Assembly: GCA_021186555.1 (NCBI GenBank)
Contig: JAJKFL010000013.1
Location: 35,368,743 to 35,432,742 of the forward strand
Direction: 5' to 3'
Length of the DNA stretch: 64,000 bases
Source of the DNA: Reticulitermes speratus
Taxonomy: Eukaryota > Arthropoda > Insecta > Blattodea > Rhinotermitidae
Positions 10,749 to 22,639 of this stretch are shown piece by piece. The notes under the pieces were generated by a model. That model saw only the letters and a list, made by a program, of their open reading frames with translations, was not told the DNA's origin and did no database searches. The stretch's first letter is position 1, and each line of letters starts with the position of its first letter. The position numbers and the translations under genes are program-made.

Positions 10749-12628
10749 AACTTCCCTCTCTCGACGCAGCGTCGCCGTCGAATGCACAGCTTTTCGGGAG
10801 ACGCCTACTTTAAATATCGGCCGAGCACTGGCTATCTTCACCGAGAGTTTCGTACATTTCTGTAGTCCTTTCAATCAGACACAGTAATGGTAGCTGAAAC
10901 TGTGACAAGATCCCTAAATTTGCTCTTTACTGGTTCCTAATTATCGTACCATTCGACACTATACAGCCCGACTTACTGACATCGTCCTTACACAAACCGC
11001 AAGTAATAACCTCACTTCCCTCAGTCGAACCAGTAGGTGTAGAGGGTTTGCAAATCGCTTTCCATCTCTCCCGACCTCGAGCTATAGCTCTTACTCTTAT
11101 TCAATTCCTTTTTTCTTCACAATCTTCTGTGTACCTTCTTCATCAAGTCTGTCGGGTTCTAGCTTAGGCCAGGATCTCTTCCTTCCACATCCTTTTTAAT
11201 TCAGCATGCATCTATCTTTCGATGATAAATATTATGAGTTTCTGATATAGTCGTAAAATAAACTACCACAATAGAACTGCTTACTTCTAAAGAAGGACTC
11301 TATATTGAATATAGTTAGTTAGTTAGTTACTCCGTATTTCTCGTTTGGAAAATATTTCTTGCGCTAGCAGCCCATTTGACAAAAACATGCCACTTGTCGG
11401 GGACTGAAGTACTCTGAATAAATTTTAAGCGTAAGAGTTCGGGGACTGAATAGACTAAAGATGTACAGAAGTAGTGAATGAGCTGAAGGAGGCTTTGTGT
11501 TAAAGCAATTTGATTGTATCAGTTTATAAAACTTTTGGAATGCAATTGTGTTACCCAAGGAAGTAATATCCCTTCTCTGTCGAGTATCGTGCAAACTGTG
11601 GGAGTACTATTGACAGTGCCGAGAGAGTTTCCTAGTGAACAACCTTCTTGTGTTGGAGTTGTACCTCATCGTGATTCTGATTTCCCACTTGGAACTGAAG
11701 TTACGATTATTGAGATGATAAAACGTGAGTTGGAAATTGTATCTACGTAACTGCTTGGTGACACAATAGAAATCTGTAGTTTAAAACATGTGTTAGTTTT
11801 AACAGTTTTAATTGGAAATGAAAAGACGTTTGTTGTGTATTATCTTGTGAAATGTGAGGCAAACATGAAGGTTACTACATTTGGTACGTGGGGAACATAT
11901 GCGAAACATGGGAAAAATGATAAATGGTGACAAAACTTCAGTCGGGACAGCTGAAAGGAAGATAAAATTTTTGAAATTAGGCATATATGATAGGACAGTA
12001 ATAAAATGGGCTTTCAAGAAATAAGGTTAGATATTACAGAGTGGCTGAGAATAGGAGTTATTTGTGGGTTTTTTAATGTGCTGGTAGTACTTGGCCGCTG
12101 ATTTCCATAAAAGTTGAGTCTTAATGACACCTTTTCAACAATTACCCCACTTCTTGCGTTTCTTTATTCGTGCTTTACATGTAAAACATGAATTTAAGGC
12201 ATGTCTGTCTGTTTCTTTGTGGGTATGTTTCACCTCTCAAATTTCTAATTGATTTAGATTCAATTTGATGTATGGTGGCGGTGTGGTAGAGTGTTGTTCT
12301 ATGTTAAGATATACCGCAAATATAACGTTGATCACTACTTGATATGAAACGTAATTCGATCCTTGTAATTTTCTGTAAATAAATGTCTTACTAAAAGCAA
12401 ACCGTTAAATAAAATAAAATTCACATTTCATTTTAAACAGCAGTTGCTGTTTACAAGTACTTTAACGTGGTGTAGACCCAATTTAATGCAACTTCAGATT
12501 AATGCTTTCTGGCACGTGGCTTTGTGCAATTTGATAAATATTTATCGGCCTTTTGGGGGAAAGTGCTGCTTCAAACTTCACAAGATATTTGTTCACCTAG
12601 TGATTCCAAAGGTGTTTCAGAGAGTGTG
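10749..12628. other. anonymous sequence
   Basis: No gene or repeat is recognised. The small open frames at 11364-11750 overlap on opposite strands and lack motifs. Confidence 0.4.
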
Positions 12629-13374
12629 TTCGGAAGTAGGGCTCACAATACCGGTCAAAATCTTAATACCGGTATTTCGGTATTTTTAATTTATGAAACC
12701 GGGATACCGGTATTAATATTAATATATATATAATAATAATATTAATACCGGTATTCCAAAAACAAACATTTTTCTCAATAAATGTTGATGACAAATGCAA
12801 TGAAGGGAAAATCAAGTAATTACTTGGATTGATGTTTTCATACAAACCTTTATTACAATAAGAAATAGTCTGATAAAAAGTTATTAAGAACACAGTTATT
12901 CTAAAAACAAAAACATACATATTGATACTGCACATTTTAGCTACGTTTAAGCATCCATACTGCCTGTCCGAATAAAGTGAGCTCTTAAGAAATATAAGCA
13001 ATCAATAGTGTTATCGTATAAACTGGATCTAATTTTGGTACTTATTTATTTATTAACATGCAATATTTACTTTTTTCTTTTATGTGCAACAAAGTGTCCA
13101 GTAAACCAGATGTCAGTTTCATGACGTTGTCAGTTTCCCGTTACATTTATATTGTGTATAACAATCCCTCAGTTGCAAATTCAGTAATATTCATTATTTA
13201 CTGTTGTTGATTTTATAACCTTTATGTGAATAAATCATATACTACTATTTCTTAAATTAGTACCGAAAAACTGTTATCTTTGTATCAATACCGGTATTTT
13301 AATACCGGAAAAACATGACCGGGATCCCGGTATTCTGAATCCGGGATCACGGTATTGTAAGCCCTGTTCGGAAG
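12629..13374. mobile_element. non-autonomous hAT-like DNA transposon
   Basis: A perfect 8-bp direct repeat TTCGGAAG (12629-12636, 13367-13374) flanks an element of 730 bp (12637-13366). The terminal inverted repeats are TAGGGCTCACAATACCGG and CAGGGCTTACAATACCGT, agreeing at 15 of 18 positions. 8-bp duplications and CAGGG-type termini are typical of hAT elements. Both ends contain many copies of the palindromic motif AATACCGGTATT and variants, which could be transposase-binding sites. The interior is AT-rich and encodes no transposase, so the element would need one from elsewhere. Confidence 0.85.
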
Positions 13375-13558
13375 GTATGTCATTATGAATGGCAAATAGG
13401 AACGTGTGTGTGAGGGAACTGTCCTGGACTGTTTTGAGGAAAAATATATGCAGGTTATTTAATTGTAACTACAGATTTTTGACAATGGTCTACATGAATA
13501 TTATCAGCAGCCTTTACAAGAATCTTTACCACATGTCATAAAAATACTCGAAACAACA

Positions 13559-13597
13559 CACTACTTTTCGGAAGCAAATTGCTTCCTTCTTCAGGCG
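13559..13597 (-). ncRNA. hammerhead-like motif, outer left arm
   Basis: Minus strand: CTGAAGA, extra A, helix II GGAAGC-(5 nt)-GCTTCC (6 bp perfect), GAAA, then AGTA. The base after GAAA is A where other copies have C. Triplet GTA. A 3-bp helix I (CGC/GTG with one wobble). Confidence 0.4.
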
Positions 13598-13711
13598 AAA
13601 CAAAAAACCAAAACCTCTACAAATATAAATTCAAAACACGCAAATCCTTGTTTGCGTTTAAGAGTTTTATTAGACCAACATATGAACTATATTCTTATAA
13701 CCAAGTCAATC

Positions 13712-13756
13712 ACCCCTACATATGTTTCGGTCTATAACAGGCCATCTTCAGGGGGT
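13712..13756 (-). ncRNA. hammerhead-like motif, inner left arm
   Basis: Minus strand: ACCCC, CTGAAGA, extra T, GGCC-(7 nt)-GACC (one mismatch), GAAA, palindromic ACATATGT, triplet GTA, GGGGT. Helix I ACCCC/GGGGT pairs over 5 of 5 positions. Confidence 0.55.
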
Positions 13757-14145
13757 CAAAGTTTATTTAACATAGACTATACATCTGTTGTTAATTTTAA
13801 AAAGTTAGTATATCTACATAAGTAAAATAAACCTTAGTTCCCAATGGATTTAGGTGTTATTTCTTTCAGCTGTAAAATCCTAGGGAATGTGTTTACATAA
13901 AAGGTTAAAATTACATATCTGTTGTTTATATATAAAATTAGAGGCAGTCCGGTCTTGTATGCTGTTATCACGAGGATGTTGTAGTTTTACCTGTGTTATG
14001 TTGTTACGAGTTGTGCGTTGTGTACTGCACCGGCTGGTTGCGTTGTGACTAGTGTCCATTGGAAGTAAGATTTATTTTACTTATGTGGATGTACTAACTT
14101 TTTAAAATTGAACAACAGATGTAAAGTCTATGTTAAAAAACTTTG

Positions 14146-14190
14146 ACCCCCTGAAGATGGCCTGTTATAGGCCGAAACATATGTAGAGGT
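14146..14190 (+). ncRNA. hammerhead-like motif, inner right arm
   Basis: ACCCC, CTGAAGA (14151-14157), extra T, helix II GGCC-(7 nt)-GGCC perfect, GAAA (14174-14177), ACATATGT, triplet GTA (14183-14185), GAGGT. Helix I pairs 4 of 5. It differs from its sister at 13712-13756 at two paired positions. Confidence 0.52.
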
Positions 14191-14396
14191 GATTGACTTG
14201 GTTATAAGAATATAGTACACATGTTGGTCTAATGAAACTCTTAATTAGTAACAAGATGTACGGTGAATATAACGTGAAACCTTGTTTGCGTATTTGAAAT
14301 TTATAATTTTAAATGTGCTGATTTTTGTTTCTCGCATGTGAATTATGTTGATGTGTTTTATATTTTTGGTCAATTGTGTTTTAGGATTTGTGAGTT

Positions 14397-14435
14397 CACC
14401 TGAAGAAGGAATCAGCGTGCTTCCGAAACGTAGTG
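14397..14435 (+). ncRNA. hammerhead-like motif, outer right arm
   Basis: CAC, CTGAAGA (14400-14406), extra A, helix II GGAA...TTCC with a 9-nt loop, GAAA, ACGT, triplet GTA, GTG. Helix I CAC/GTG is 3 bp. Confidence 0.45.
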
Positions 14436-14518
14436 TGTTTTTTCGAGTATTTTTATGATAATGGAAAAATATCTTGTAAATGCTGCCGATATTACCTATC
14501 TGCGGGAATTGTGGGAGA

Positions 14519-15385
14519 CCATTAAAAGCGTTACCACTGTCGGCCAGAATCTAGGTCGTTAATGGAACCGGGACATTGCGGAAAAGACATGTTTGCTATC
14601 CACTGCATTGCACCGCAGGTCTCTGTTACTGAGCATCATTTAACAACACGTGGGTTTACCTATAATTCTAAATTTCATTTGTCTCTAAGGAAGAAGGATG
14701 ATCTATTACCACGCTCCGTGACGGAAGTATCATTGCATGTATTCGTCATTCAATGAGTTTGATACTAAGACACTGGGAAAAGAGACATTGATTTCATCGC
14801 GTGCCCCGCTTCGCGTGTCTGCTTGTCCTGTCACGCGATTTTCTTGTGTTTCCCGCTGGGGGATATCTAGGAGCCAATCCAATAGTAGAACAGCCCTGTT
14901 CCTTTCTACATTACAAGACTGAAATGTCGGCCATATTTGTTCGAGGTCACTAGGAGGTCAGCAAGTCTTATCTTGCAACCTCACACACGGCCTGATAACC
15001 ACGAGATGTCTCTACATGCTTTCTTGTGAACTTCGATTTTCTCTGGTACATTTCAGTACTTACATTTGATTCCGTGTCACAAAGTAACTTACTATGGACC
15101 TTTGCAGCTTTCCACGCAGTGAATATGAAGATTGCCTCCTTGATGTGACTAGGTGTAGTTTGACAGACATTTGCTAGAATTTAGGAGGAACTTGCTGCAT
15201 ACATCTTCGGGGTAGAATATGGAGCTTCCCGCTTCTTCGAAAAGTCCACAAATTTTTACCAGACTACGCGGTGTCACATCCAAGAAGACGAAAATGTTCA
15301 AGTAACTTATTTATTCACTATATGACTTATCTGATTACATGAATGATTAATAAGACAGGCAATGTGCATATAAACTTAACATTGA
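14519..15385. other. anonymous sequence, possible end of a dispersed repeat
   Basis: 'agactacgcggtgtcacatcc' near 15262-15282 matches the end of the family at 22803 and 24415. No gene is recognised. Confidence 0.4.
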
Positions 15386-15892
15386 GGCGCGTTCGCATAA
15401 CCATTGTTGCCGTGGAAATAAATATTACTTATTTTCAGTGTGTATGTAGCCTTAGTTATCCAGTATATAATGTTCATGCGCCGTATTATGCTGTCATCTA
15501 TGGCCTGTCTGGTTCTGCCATATTTGTCCACATTATCTCATAAACGGTACGATTTTCGGAAAAAAATTACTTGACATAAAATGTGTGTTTTAATTTTCTC
15601 TGCAACTTTGTCTCAAACATTTCTCATTTTAAGACGAATTGAGCGAGACATTGTCATAAATGTACTTAGGTCTTCTTGTAAAGTACCCGGTATTCTCGTC
15701 ATATTTTAATGAAAAATTAAATTTTTGACAGATTTTCGAAAAATACTCAAATATAAAATTTCATGAAAATCGGTCCAGTGGGAGCCGGGTTGTTCCATGC
15801 GGACGGACAGACACATGCACGGGCGGACAGACAGACAGACATACAGACATGACGAAGCTAATAGTCGCTTTTCGCAATTTTGCAAACGCGCC
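15386..15892. mobile_element. inverted-repeat element, copy A
   Basis: The 507-bp element begins GGCGCGTTCGCATAA and ends TTTTGCAAACGCGCC, imperfect terminal inverted repeats of about 15 bp. The whole length matches copy B at 30969-31455, including 'cggtacgattttcgg', 'gattttcgaaaaatactcaa' and a (GACA)n-like 'cggacggacagaca' run near the right end. It has no ORF and is probably a non-autonomous DNA transposon. No clear target duplication was found. Confidence 0.7.
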
Positions 15893-16513
15893 TAAAAATG
15901 GAGTTAGATATGCCTGCGTTTACCAAGTGGTATCTTCTATCCAGGAACCCTGATGACAGTTCTGTACACGTGTCTCATTTCTCCATGTACGAGTTAATCA
16001 GCAAAGGAACTGATTTGCTAGCAATTTAACTGATTTCATTAGATATTTAAGGAATTATTTAACGCAGCAACTGAGTTGTTATGGAAGGAAGTACTTTAAT
16101 TATCTCACCCCCATCTCATTATTCATCACTTAATTTATTCTATTTACTTCTCTCTAGTCCATTCTTTCTTCATCCCCTTGCTGTTTGTTGCCTATTTTGC
16201 TTCACTAAACCGGCATAACGTAGTATTTACGAGATTTACACGCTGTCTGTGTAAATGTCTCCATTCTAACTTTTGAAGCTGTTGACCAGTCTACACAAAA
16301 CTTGGCATCATCATATGCCATTGTTGTCCACTACAATACCCATAAGGTTTAGTTTCTTATAATCAGTAACCAGCGCGAAATTGTGAAGTGGGAATAGGCT
16401 CTCTCAGGTCTGCTTTCGGGAAATCTGTTACTCATGGAAACAAGTCACTTTGCTAGGATAGGAAAAGAAACCGTCTGTAGATAAATGTTAACCCTCTCGA
16501 AGAAAATTCAACC

Positions 16514-16751
16514 CTCGACTGTAGCACCTTTTCTAGGACTCGCGGAGAACAAACTACTGAGTTCTGGTTTATCTGCAGGGACAGACTAATGGTAAATAAA
16601 ATAACATTTTACTTCTGATTTCCAATGTACAGTGAGTGACTAGATGTATTAAAATTGTATGCTCGATTGTAGCACCATTTCTAGGATTCGGGAAAACACA
16701 TTAAAATATTGCAGATTTTTCTGTATAAACATGCTATTTGTAAATGAAATT
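16514..16751. repeat. two diverged tandem copies, ~148 bp apart
   Basis: 'ctcgactgtagcaccttttc' at 16514 recurs as 'ctcgattgtagcaccatttc' at 16662, and similarity continues downstream of both. An old duplication. Confidence 0.5.
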
Positions 16752-16982
16752 ACACCAAGTCCTTGTTTTACACCCTAGTTATGTCCCGAAAAAGTGGACG
16801 TAAATAAAAAAGCGTAAATTAAAAACATTCCAATTAGAAAAAAAACTTAAAAAATGGATAAAATGCGAGTCAGACAGCGTCGAACTGCAAATAAGTGGGT
16901 CTAAATTACGCAGTGGTGTAAATTGGTAATGGGCGTGAAGGCAAAAGAAAAAGAAACGGACGTAAAACAAGGCCTTGGTGTA
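16751..16982. mobile_element. 228-bp MITE with TA target duplication
   Basis: Terminal inverted repeats CACCAAGTCCTTGTTTTAC (from 16753) and, on the other strand, CACCAAGGCCTTGTTTTAC (from 16980) differ at one base. TA dinucleotides flank both ends (16751-16752, 16981-16982), the signature of Tc1/mariner-superfamily insertion. No coding capacity. Confidence 0.8.
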
Positions 16983-17554
16983 TAATGTCCTTGTGATTTT
17001 CTGTGTAGCAAGAGTGACTATGTGTGGATTAAGATTGTGACAGAAGCTGATAGAAGTCTGTTTACTTCTTCAAGCAGGAGACCATGCTATATGCGTTCTG
17101 TGGAACTCTTTACTTAATTTTTCCCTTCCTATGTATTATTATAATGCTCTCCCATTTTTGTACCTTATGTATTTCATCCTTCTTCCTACCATTTTTGAAA
17201 ATTTCGTTTTTTTTATTTCCTGCCATTTTTTCGTGTCCTAGCCCTCATATTTCTGCCTTCAGTGTCTGAGAAGGACCTAGAACAACGACTGGCCCATCGT
17301 GTGTAGCAACGCTTCTGTTACGGCTGTTAGACAGGTCATTATTTGTATGCGGCGGCGAGTGTAATATATGTGTCTACTTCAGAAATGAATTCATGGCGGT
17401 GCGTCTACACAAATGTACACATCGATCAATGCTGTCCTATGGTAACCGTAATCTCTCGGGCGTTCGTAGAAATGTTATCTGCATGGCAATGAGACGGATG
17501 CAAATTCCCTGTCAAGAACCAGGCTTGATTAGTATGATTTGGAGTTACTGTGTT

Positions 17555-17725
17555 GGAATAAGGACTAGAATAGCTCAGACTACGGCCTGGGCGATAGAGA
17601 ATAATGCTTTCATTACTATCAGAAACGATTATTTTTTCGCCGCCTCTGGACCGGCTCTGGGGTCCACGCAGCCACCTGTCCGAAGTATGCCAAGGAGACG
17701 TTCCCGGCAGAAAAGCAGCCAGGAT
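17555..17725 (+). mobile_element. diverged SINE, family 1-like
   Basis: 'gaatagctcagactacggcc' recalls the family 1 head and 'ctctggaccggctctggggtcc' the body block. The B box is not clear. An open frame spans it (17393-17758) but has no recognisable domain. Confidence 0.4.
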
Positions 17726-17825
17726 TTAGAACTTAATACTATATCCCACTCGCAATAGCGCGGTACTTAATTAAGCGCAGGGACACATTTATATGTACGT
17801 TTCAAGAGTTGTTTACGAGCGTATT

Positions 17826-18060
17826 TATGGTTTATTTAACGACACTGTCGGTAGCTCAGACAAGGGTAGTTTGATTAATGAATAATAAATTGGAAAGACT
17901 GTAGAAGGAAACCACCGTGGTCTAATTTTATATAGTATTCCGGCATTTTTTCTGGAAGGACTGGGGAGAATTTCAAGAATTTTTGGGGCTCAGGACTGAA
18001 CCCGGAACTCCAGTGTACTAAACTGGAATTCCGTCTAATCAAGAGAAAAGTGTTTTGAGT
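17826..18060 (+). repeat. dispersed repeat, 'gtttatggtttatttaacgac' family
   Basis: Starts 'ggtttatttaacgacactgtc', as does the copy at 49768, then 'aaattggaaag', 'ccgtggtctaa' and 'ggaaggactgggga'. Non-coding interspersed repeat; superfamily unknown. Confidence 0.6.
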
Positions 18061-19375
18061 AGGAACTAAGTAATAGTATATAAGCAAATGATGAGGGAAA
18101 GAGACCACTGGGAGGACGTAGGCGCGGATAAGAGGATACTATTAAAATGGATCTTGAAGAAATAAGACGGGGGCGTCGACTGAATTGATGTGGCTCAGGA
18201 TATGGACAAGTGCCGGGCTCTTGTAATGATAATGAACCTTCGGATTCCATAAAATTTGACAATTGTTTACTACCTGAGGAAATATTAGTTTCTTACTAAG
18301 GACTGTCCCCACGGACTTACTTATTTAATTAGTTACACCTTTACATGCACAACGGATGGTAGAGAGCAAACAAGGTGTATAATAAATAAATAAATAAATA
18401 AATAAAGCAACAAGGAAAAATGTATGACAGAGGAATTGATAGACTGAAAATGAAAGCAGAATGAATGTGTAAAATAATGTATTGGAAAAAAAATACTGAC
18501 ATTATGGACGGTGGAACAAGACAAATACGAGTACAGACATGCAATGGAAAATAATGAAGGAAAAATTACAAAAGATAGGTACAAAGGTATATTTCCTGTA
18601 ATGTTTAACGTGAGTCTAATGCTTTAATCTTTTATGAGCAGAATTATTGTGCGTTTATTTGCAATCGCCTTCACGATTAAAAAATCCCGCTTTTGGATAC
18701 AGATTGCATTATGTGTTTGAACTATAATTAAACGAATGATGATTATTTTCCTACAAACACTACTTCTTTAGAGCAGAGTAGGTGCTATGCATACAACCTG
18801 CTTGAACAATAAAGCACTCGGCATTTTGCCCACACAGTACATTTATGTGTTTCCTATGATTATCATAATAAAGAGTGATTATTTCCCTGAACAGCTTTAA
18901 CTGTGTGGTATTTGTTTTGGAGATGAAACCTTTTCAGTGAGGTTGAATCTGAAACTTTGTATGTCAGACCAATTTAATGCTTGAAGTGGTTAATCGACTG
19001 TAGACGGAGGACAGCTGTTTTGTGTCAGGTAGGAACTGCCTTCTTAAATGCTATTTAGATGAACTTCAAGCTTCAACCAATGATTTTTACCTTCCACACA
19101 TTTATGTCAGAATGCTCGTTACTCATCCAAACGAACTGACAAGAAACACACCTCTCCAAAACAAAGTATTGGGCTGTCTTCTTAAAACAATACAGCTGTA
19201 GGTAGGAACTGCTGTTAAGGATCGTGTTGTTGAAAGCTGGACAGCTGGCATCCGGGTGGACCTACGACTGTCAAATTGATCAATGTTTCCCGCTGTTTTC
19301 TTATGTTTCAGAGTAAACTGTGACTTTTTACGCGAATTGAACGTTGCATTGCATTAGCCTCTTGCAGCCCAACTA
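18061..19375. other. anonymous AT-rich sequence with (AAAT)n
   Basis: An AAAT microsatellite lies at 18379-18405. Nothing else is recognised. Confidence 0.5.
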
Positions 19376-20205
19376 ATGTCAGTATTAAAATTATGCTTTG
19401 ATGGAGCCATCTCAATGTTGCTATCAAAATTCTTCCCTAATACAATTCCTCCAAGGTCTACATACAAATTACCCCCTAACACAGGCTTTCTAATGTCAAA
19501 ATCATATTGAACCTTAATAAAACCCTTCTAATGCTAAAACGAATATTTTGCCCTAGTGTAGTTATTCTAATGTTAATATCAAGGGTTTGCCCTAAATCAA
19601 CCCTTATAAAAGGACATAAATCCTCCCTAAAGCATCCCTTTTAATGTTATCATCAAAAATCCACCCCAATAAAGCTCTTCTTATTTTGATATCAAAATTC
19701 CTCCACGAAGCAACCCTCGTAATGTTAAAATTGCAAGTCCTCTATAAGACAGCTCTTTTAATATAAATCAAATTTTTCCCATGCAGCAGCCCATTAAAGT
19801 TAAAGTTACGCTCTAAATCTTCCCCTTCCAAAATTCCATCCTAAACCTCTCTTTTGTATTCTAATTTTAAAATTCCGCCGCCTCAAAGCTTTCACATTAA
19901 TGTCTCAAACAATTGCGCCCTGAATCAGCCATTCTATTATCATTATGAAAATTCCCCGAAAAGCCGTTCCTTCGAAATTAATATTAAAATTCAGCCCTTA
20001 AGCAGCCTTTTGAACCTTAGTATCAAAATTCCTCCTTCAAACACCCAGTTATATGTTGGCAGAAAAGTTACGCCCTGAACAACTCCTTCTAATATTAACA
20101 ACACAATTTCATCGTAGAGCAGTCCTTTAAATGTTAACATCAAAAATTCCGCCAGAAAAGATCCCTGTTAATGTTGACAAAATTTAGCATCAAAATTCAG
20201 TAGTC
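19376..20205. repeat. decayed ~39-bp tandem array
   Basis: Successive blocks of 38-40 bp repeat the pattern 'taatgttaatatcaaaattc', then 'ctccctaaagcagccctt'. About 21 units can be traced, each diverged from the next, so the array is old. It abuts the much cleaner 34-bp array downstream. Confidence 0.7.
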
Positions 20206-20227
20206 GTCGTATAATAAATACAATGCT

Positions 20228-21521
20228 GACTTTCTTTTCTCTAACATCAAACAATCATTTCCGTACTCTTTTCTCTAACCTCAAACAATCATTTCCCAGC
20301 TCTTTTCTCTAACCTCAAACAATCATTTCCCAGCTCTTTTCTCTAACCTCAAACAATCGTTTCCCAACTCTTTTCTCTAACCGTGAACAATCATTTACCA
20401 GCTCTTTTCTCTAACCTCAAACAATCATTTCCCAACTCTTTTCTCTAACCTCAAACAATCATTTCCCAACTCTTTTCTCCAACCTCAAACAATCATTTAC
20501 CATCTCTTTTCCCTAACCTCAAACAATCATTTCCCCACTCTTTTCTCTAACCTCAATCAATTATTTCCCTACTCTTTTCTCTAACCTCAAACAATCATTT
20601 CCCAACTCTTTTCTCTAACCTCAAACAATCATTTCTCAGCTCTTTTCTCTAACCTCAAACAATCATTTCCCAACTCTTTTCTCTAACCTCAAACAATTAT
20701 TTCCCAACTCTTTTCTCTAACCTCAAACAATAATTTCCCAACTCTTTTCTCTAACCTCAAACAATCATTTCTCAACTCTTTTCTCTAACCTCAAACAATC
20801 ATTTTCCAACTCTTTTCTCTAACCTCAAACAATCATTTCCCAACACTTTTCTCTAACCTCAAACAATCATTTCCCAACTCTTTTCTCTAACCTCAAACAA
20901 TCATTTGCCTAACTCTTTTCTCTAACCTCAATCATTTCCCTACTCTTTTCTCTAACCTCAAACAATCATTTCCCAACTCTTTTCTCTAACCTCAAACAAG
21001 CATTTCCCAACTCTTTTCTCTAACCTCAAACAATCATTTCCCAACTCTTTTCTCTAACCTCAAACAATCATTTCCCCATTCTTTTCTCTAACCTCAAACA
21101 ATCATTTGCCTAACTCTTTTCTCTAACCTCAAACAATCATTTTCCAACTCTTTTCTCTAACCTCAAACAATCATTTCCCCACTCTTTTCTCTAACCTCAA
21201 TCAATTATTTCCCAACTCTTTTCTCTAACCTCAAACAATCATTTCTCAACTCTTTTCTCTAACCTCAAACAATCATTTCCCCTCTCTTTTCTCTAACCTC
21301 AATCAATTATTTCCCAACTCTTTTCTCTAACCTCAAACAATCATTTCTCAACTCTTTCTCTCAACCTCAAACAATCATTTGCCTAACTCTTTTCTCTAAC
21401 CTCAAACAATAATTTTCCAACTCTTTTCTCTAACCTCAAACAATCATTTCCCCACTCTTTTCTCTAACCTCAAACAATTATTTCCCAACTCTTTTCTCTA
21501 ACCTCAAACGATAATTTCCCA
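20228..21521. repeat. 34-bp satellite array, ~38 units
   Basis: The unit is 'aactcttttctctaacctca' plus 'aacaatcatttccc', 34 bp, with scattered substitutions and a few units a base or so longer or shorter. Units carrying shared variants ('tcaatcaattatttcc', 'tcatttgcctaactc') recur at intervals, suggesting block-wise amplification. No spacer and repeat alternation, so it is not a CRISPR array. Confidence 0.95.
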
Positions 21522-22264
21522 ACCCTCCACTTCAATCGCTTCCCAGCGCTTTTGCCTTCTACCCATTTAACTTTTACAAGAAGCAAGCGGGCACCACACG
21601 AGAAACTTCAGAAACTGAAAATTTTCTCGATTTTCCTGATGACAAATATGATACTTCTTACTACCATCTTTATGTCCTCTGTATCCGTAATTATATTTAA
21701 AAAATTTAACAACGACGCGAGGTCGTGTTAAATCTGACGAACCGTGTGTTTATAGCTGTAGAAATGGTAGATGTATCTCAGTGCACACAGTAATTATCCG
21801 TCCCAGTATTTGGTAGTTCGTCGCACTTACCCACATTTTTCTACGTCTTATTCTCTCTGTATATTATAAAATCAATTTCTGGCCGCACAGTTAATGAGGT
21901 TATTGATGCGCGTGGGTGTGCACCTGCCGTAGGTAAAATCCTTCCAACTCATGCCGGAAACCTTCAAGCTTTCCCAATCTTGCGCAGTTGAGTTGCCTCA
22001 GCCATATGCCATAAACAGGCCTGCCAAATTTGCAGTTTTATATTCCACACAGTATCTTCTGAGGGATGAAACAAGAGCAGGATATTAAAATTGTAATAAT
22101 GTTTTATGAGGGCATAAAAACATTATTAGACCTTTCAAATTAAAGGGGATGAGAAATATCTAGGAATATGATTCGCAAAAGTTGAAAGAGGAGGTCATTT
22201 AGAAAACCTTGGTATAGATGGAAGAATAATTTTTAAATACATATTGATCAACTGACTAACAGCG
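21522..22264. other. anonymous sequence
   Basis: Nothing recognisable. Confidence 0.4.
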
Positions 22265-22475
22265 TGTGATCTGCGCTCTTCTGGGATATTACGCAGCGTC
22301 GATTGGTAATCCTTTACCGACATTTCGGGACAACGTATCTGTCCCATCTTCAAGGGCCAGGAAGTCCAAGAAGATTGATATGTTTTCCCGAAACGTCGGT
22401 AAAGGATTACCACTCGACGCTGCTTAATATCCCAGAAGAGCGCAGATCTAATCAATATCGCGGCGGAAGCCTGAA
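22265..22475. mobile_element. foldback element, 'cagcgtcgattggtaat' subfamily
   Basis: Left arm 'tctgcgctcttctgggatat' with 'cagcgtcgattggtaatcc' and right arm, its complement, meet around a centre near 22360. The same subfamily recurs at 41400-41625, including the 3' flank 'cggcggaagcct'. It carries a hammerhead-like motif on the minus strand. No ORF of note. Confidence 0.65.
22315..22358 (-). ncRNA. hammerhead-like motif, C3 changed
   Basis: Minus strand: CTTGAAGA where CTGAAGA is expected (C3 replaced by T), extra T, helix II GGGACA-(7 nt)-TGTCCC (6 bp perfect), GAAA, TGTC. The triplet GTC is the canonical one. The core change would be expected to abolish cleavage. Confidence 0.35.
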
Positions 22476-22639
22476 ATCATGATTGACAGCCTCTCGGTAA
22501 TACCTCTATTGCTTAGTGTATGAGAACGATATCCTTCTCATTCGACGACGTCATCACAACTGGTCTAAATATTTATTTTAAATAGAAATTGCCGTTCTAT
22601 GTATTTCGTATTCGAGGCTCTAAAGGCGCTGCCTGAGAG

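Larger units (their letters stand above)
13646..14291. mobile_element. inner foldback element with perfect 12-bp TSD
   Basis: A perfect direct repeat CCTTGTTTGCGT (13646-13657, 14280-14291) flanks a 622-bp palindromic insert (13658-14279). Its arms carry hammerhead-like motifs at 13712-13756 (minus) and 14146-14190 (plus). The right end continues past the palindrome into a tail, 'gatgtacggtgaatataacg', whose complement is missing on the left, which looks like left-end truncation. The 12-bp duplication and the truncation suit target-primed retroposition of a Penelope-like or retrozyme-like element better than cut-and-paste. Confidence 0.7.
13494..14518. mobile_element. outer foldback element, palindromic, with hammerhead-like motifs
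   Basis: The two ends are inverted copies: 'cataaaaatactcgaaac' at about 13537-13554 and its complement near 14440-14462, and the similarity extends out to about 13494 and 14518. Each arm has a hammerhead-like motif of the CTGAAGA-A-GGAA subtype (13559-13597 minus, 14397-14435 plus). The left arm is about 115 bp shorter than the right. A second foldback (13646-14291) has inserted inside it. Confidence 0.6.

Noticed and set aside
9655..10813. Long open frames on both strands through the minisatellite
   Set aside because: The 60-bp period is a multiple of three and the unit lacks stops in several frames, so length alone means nothing; no start context, exon boundary or domain.
20228..21521. 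Possible CRISPR-like array
   Set aside because: Direct tandem units without spacers, in a eukaryotic context: satellite DNA.
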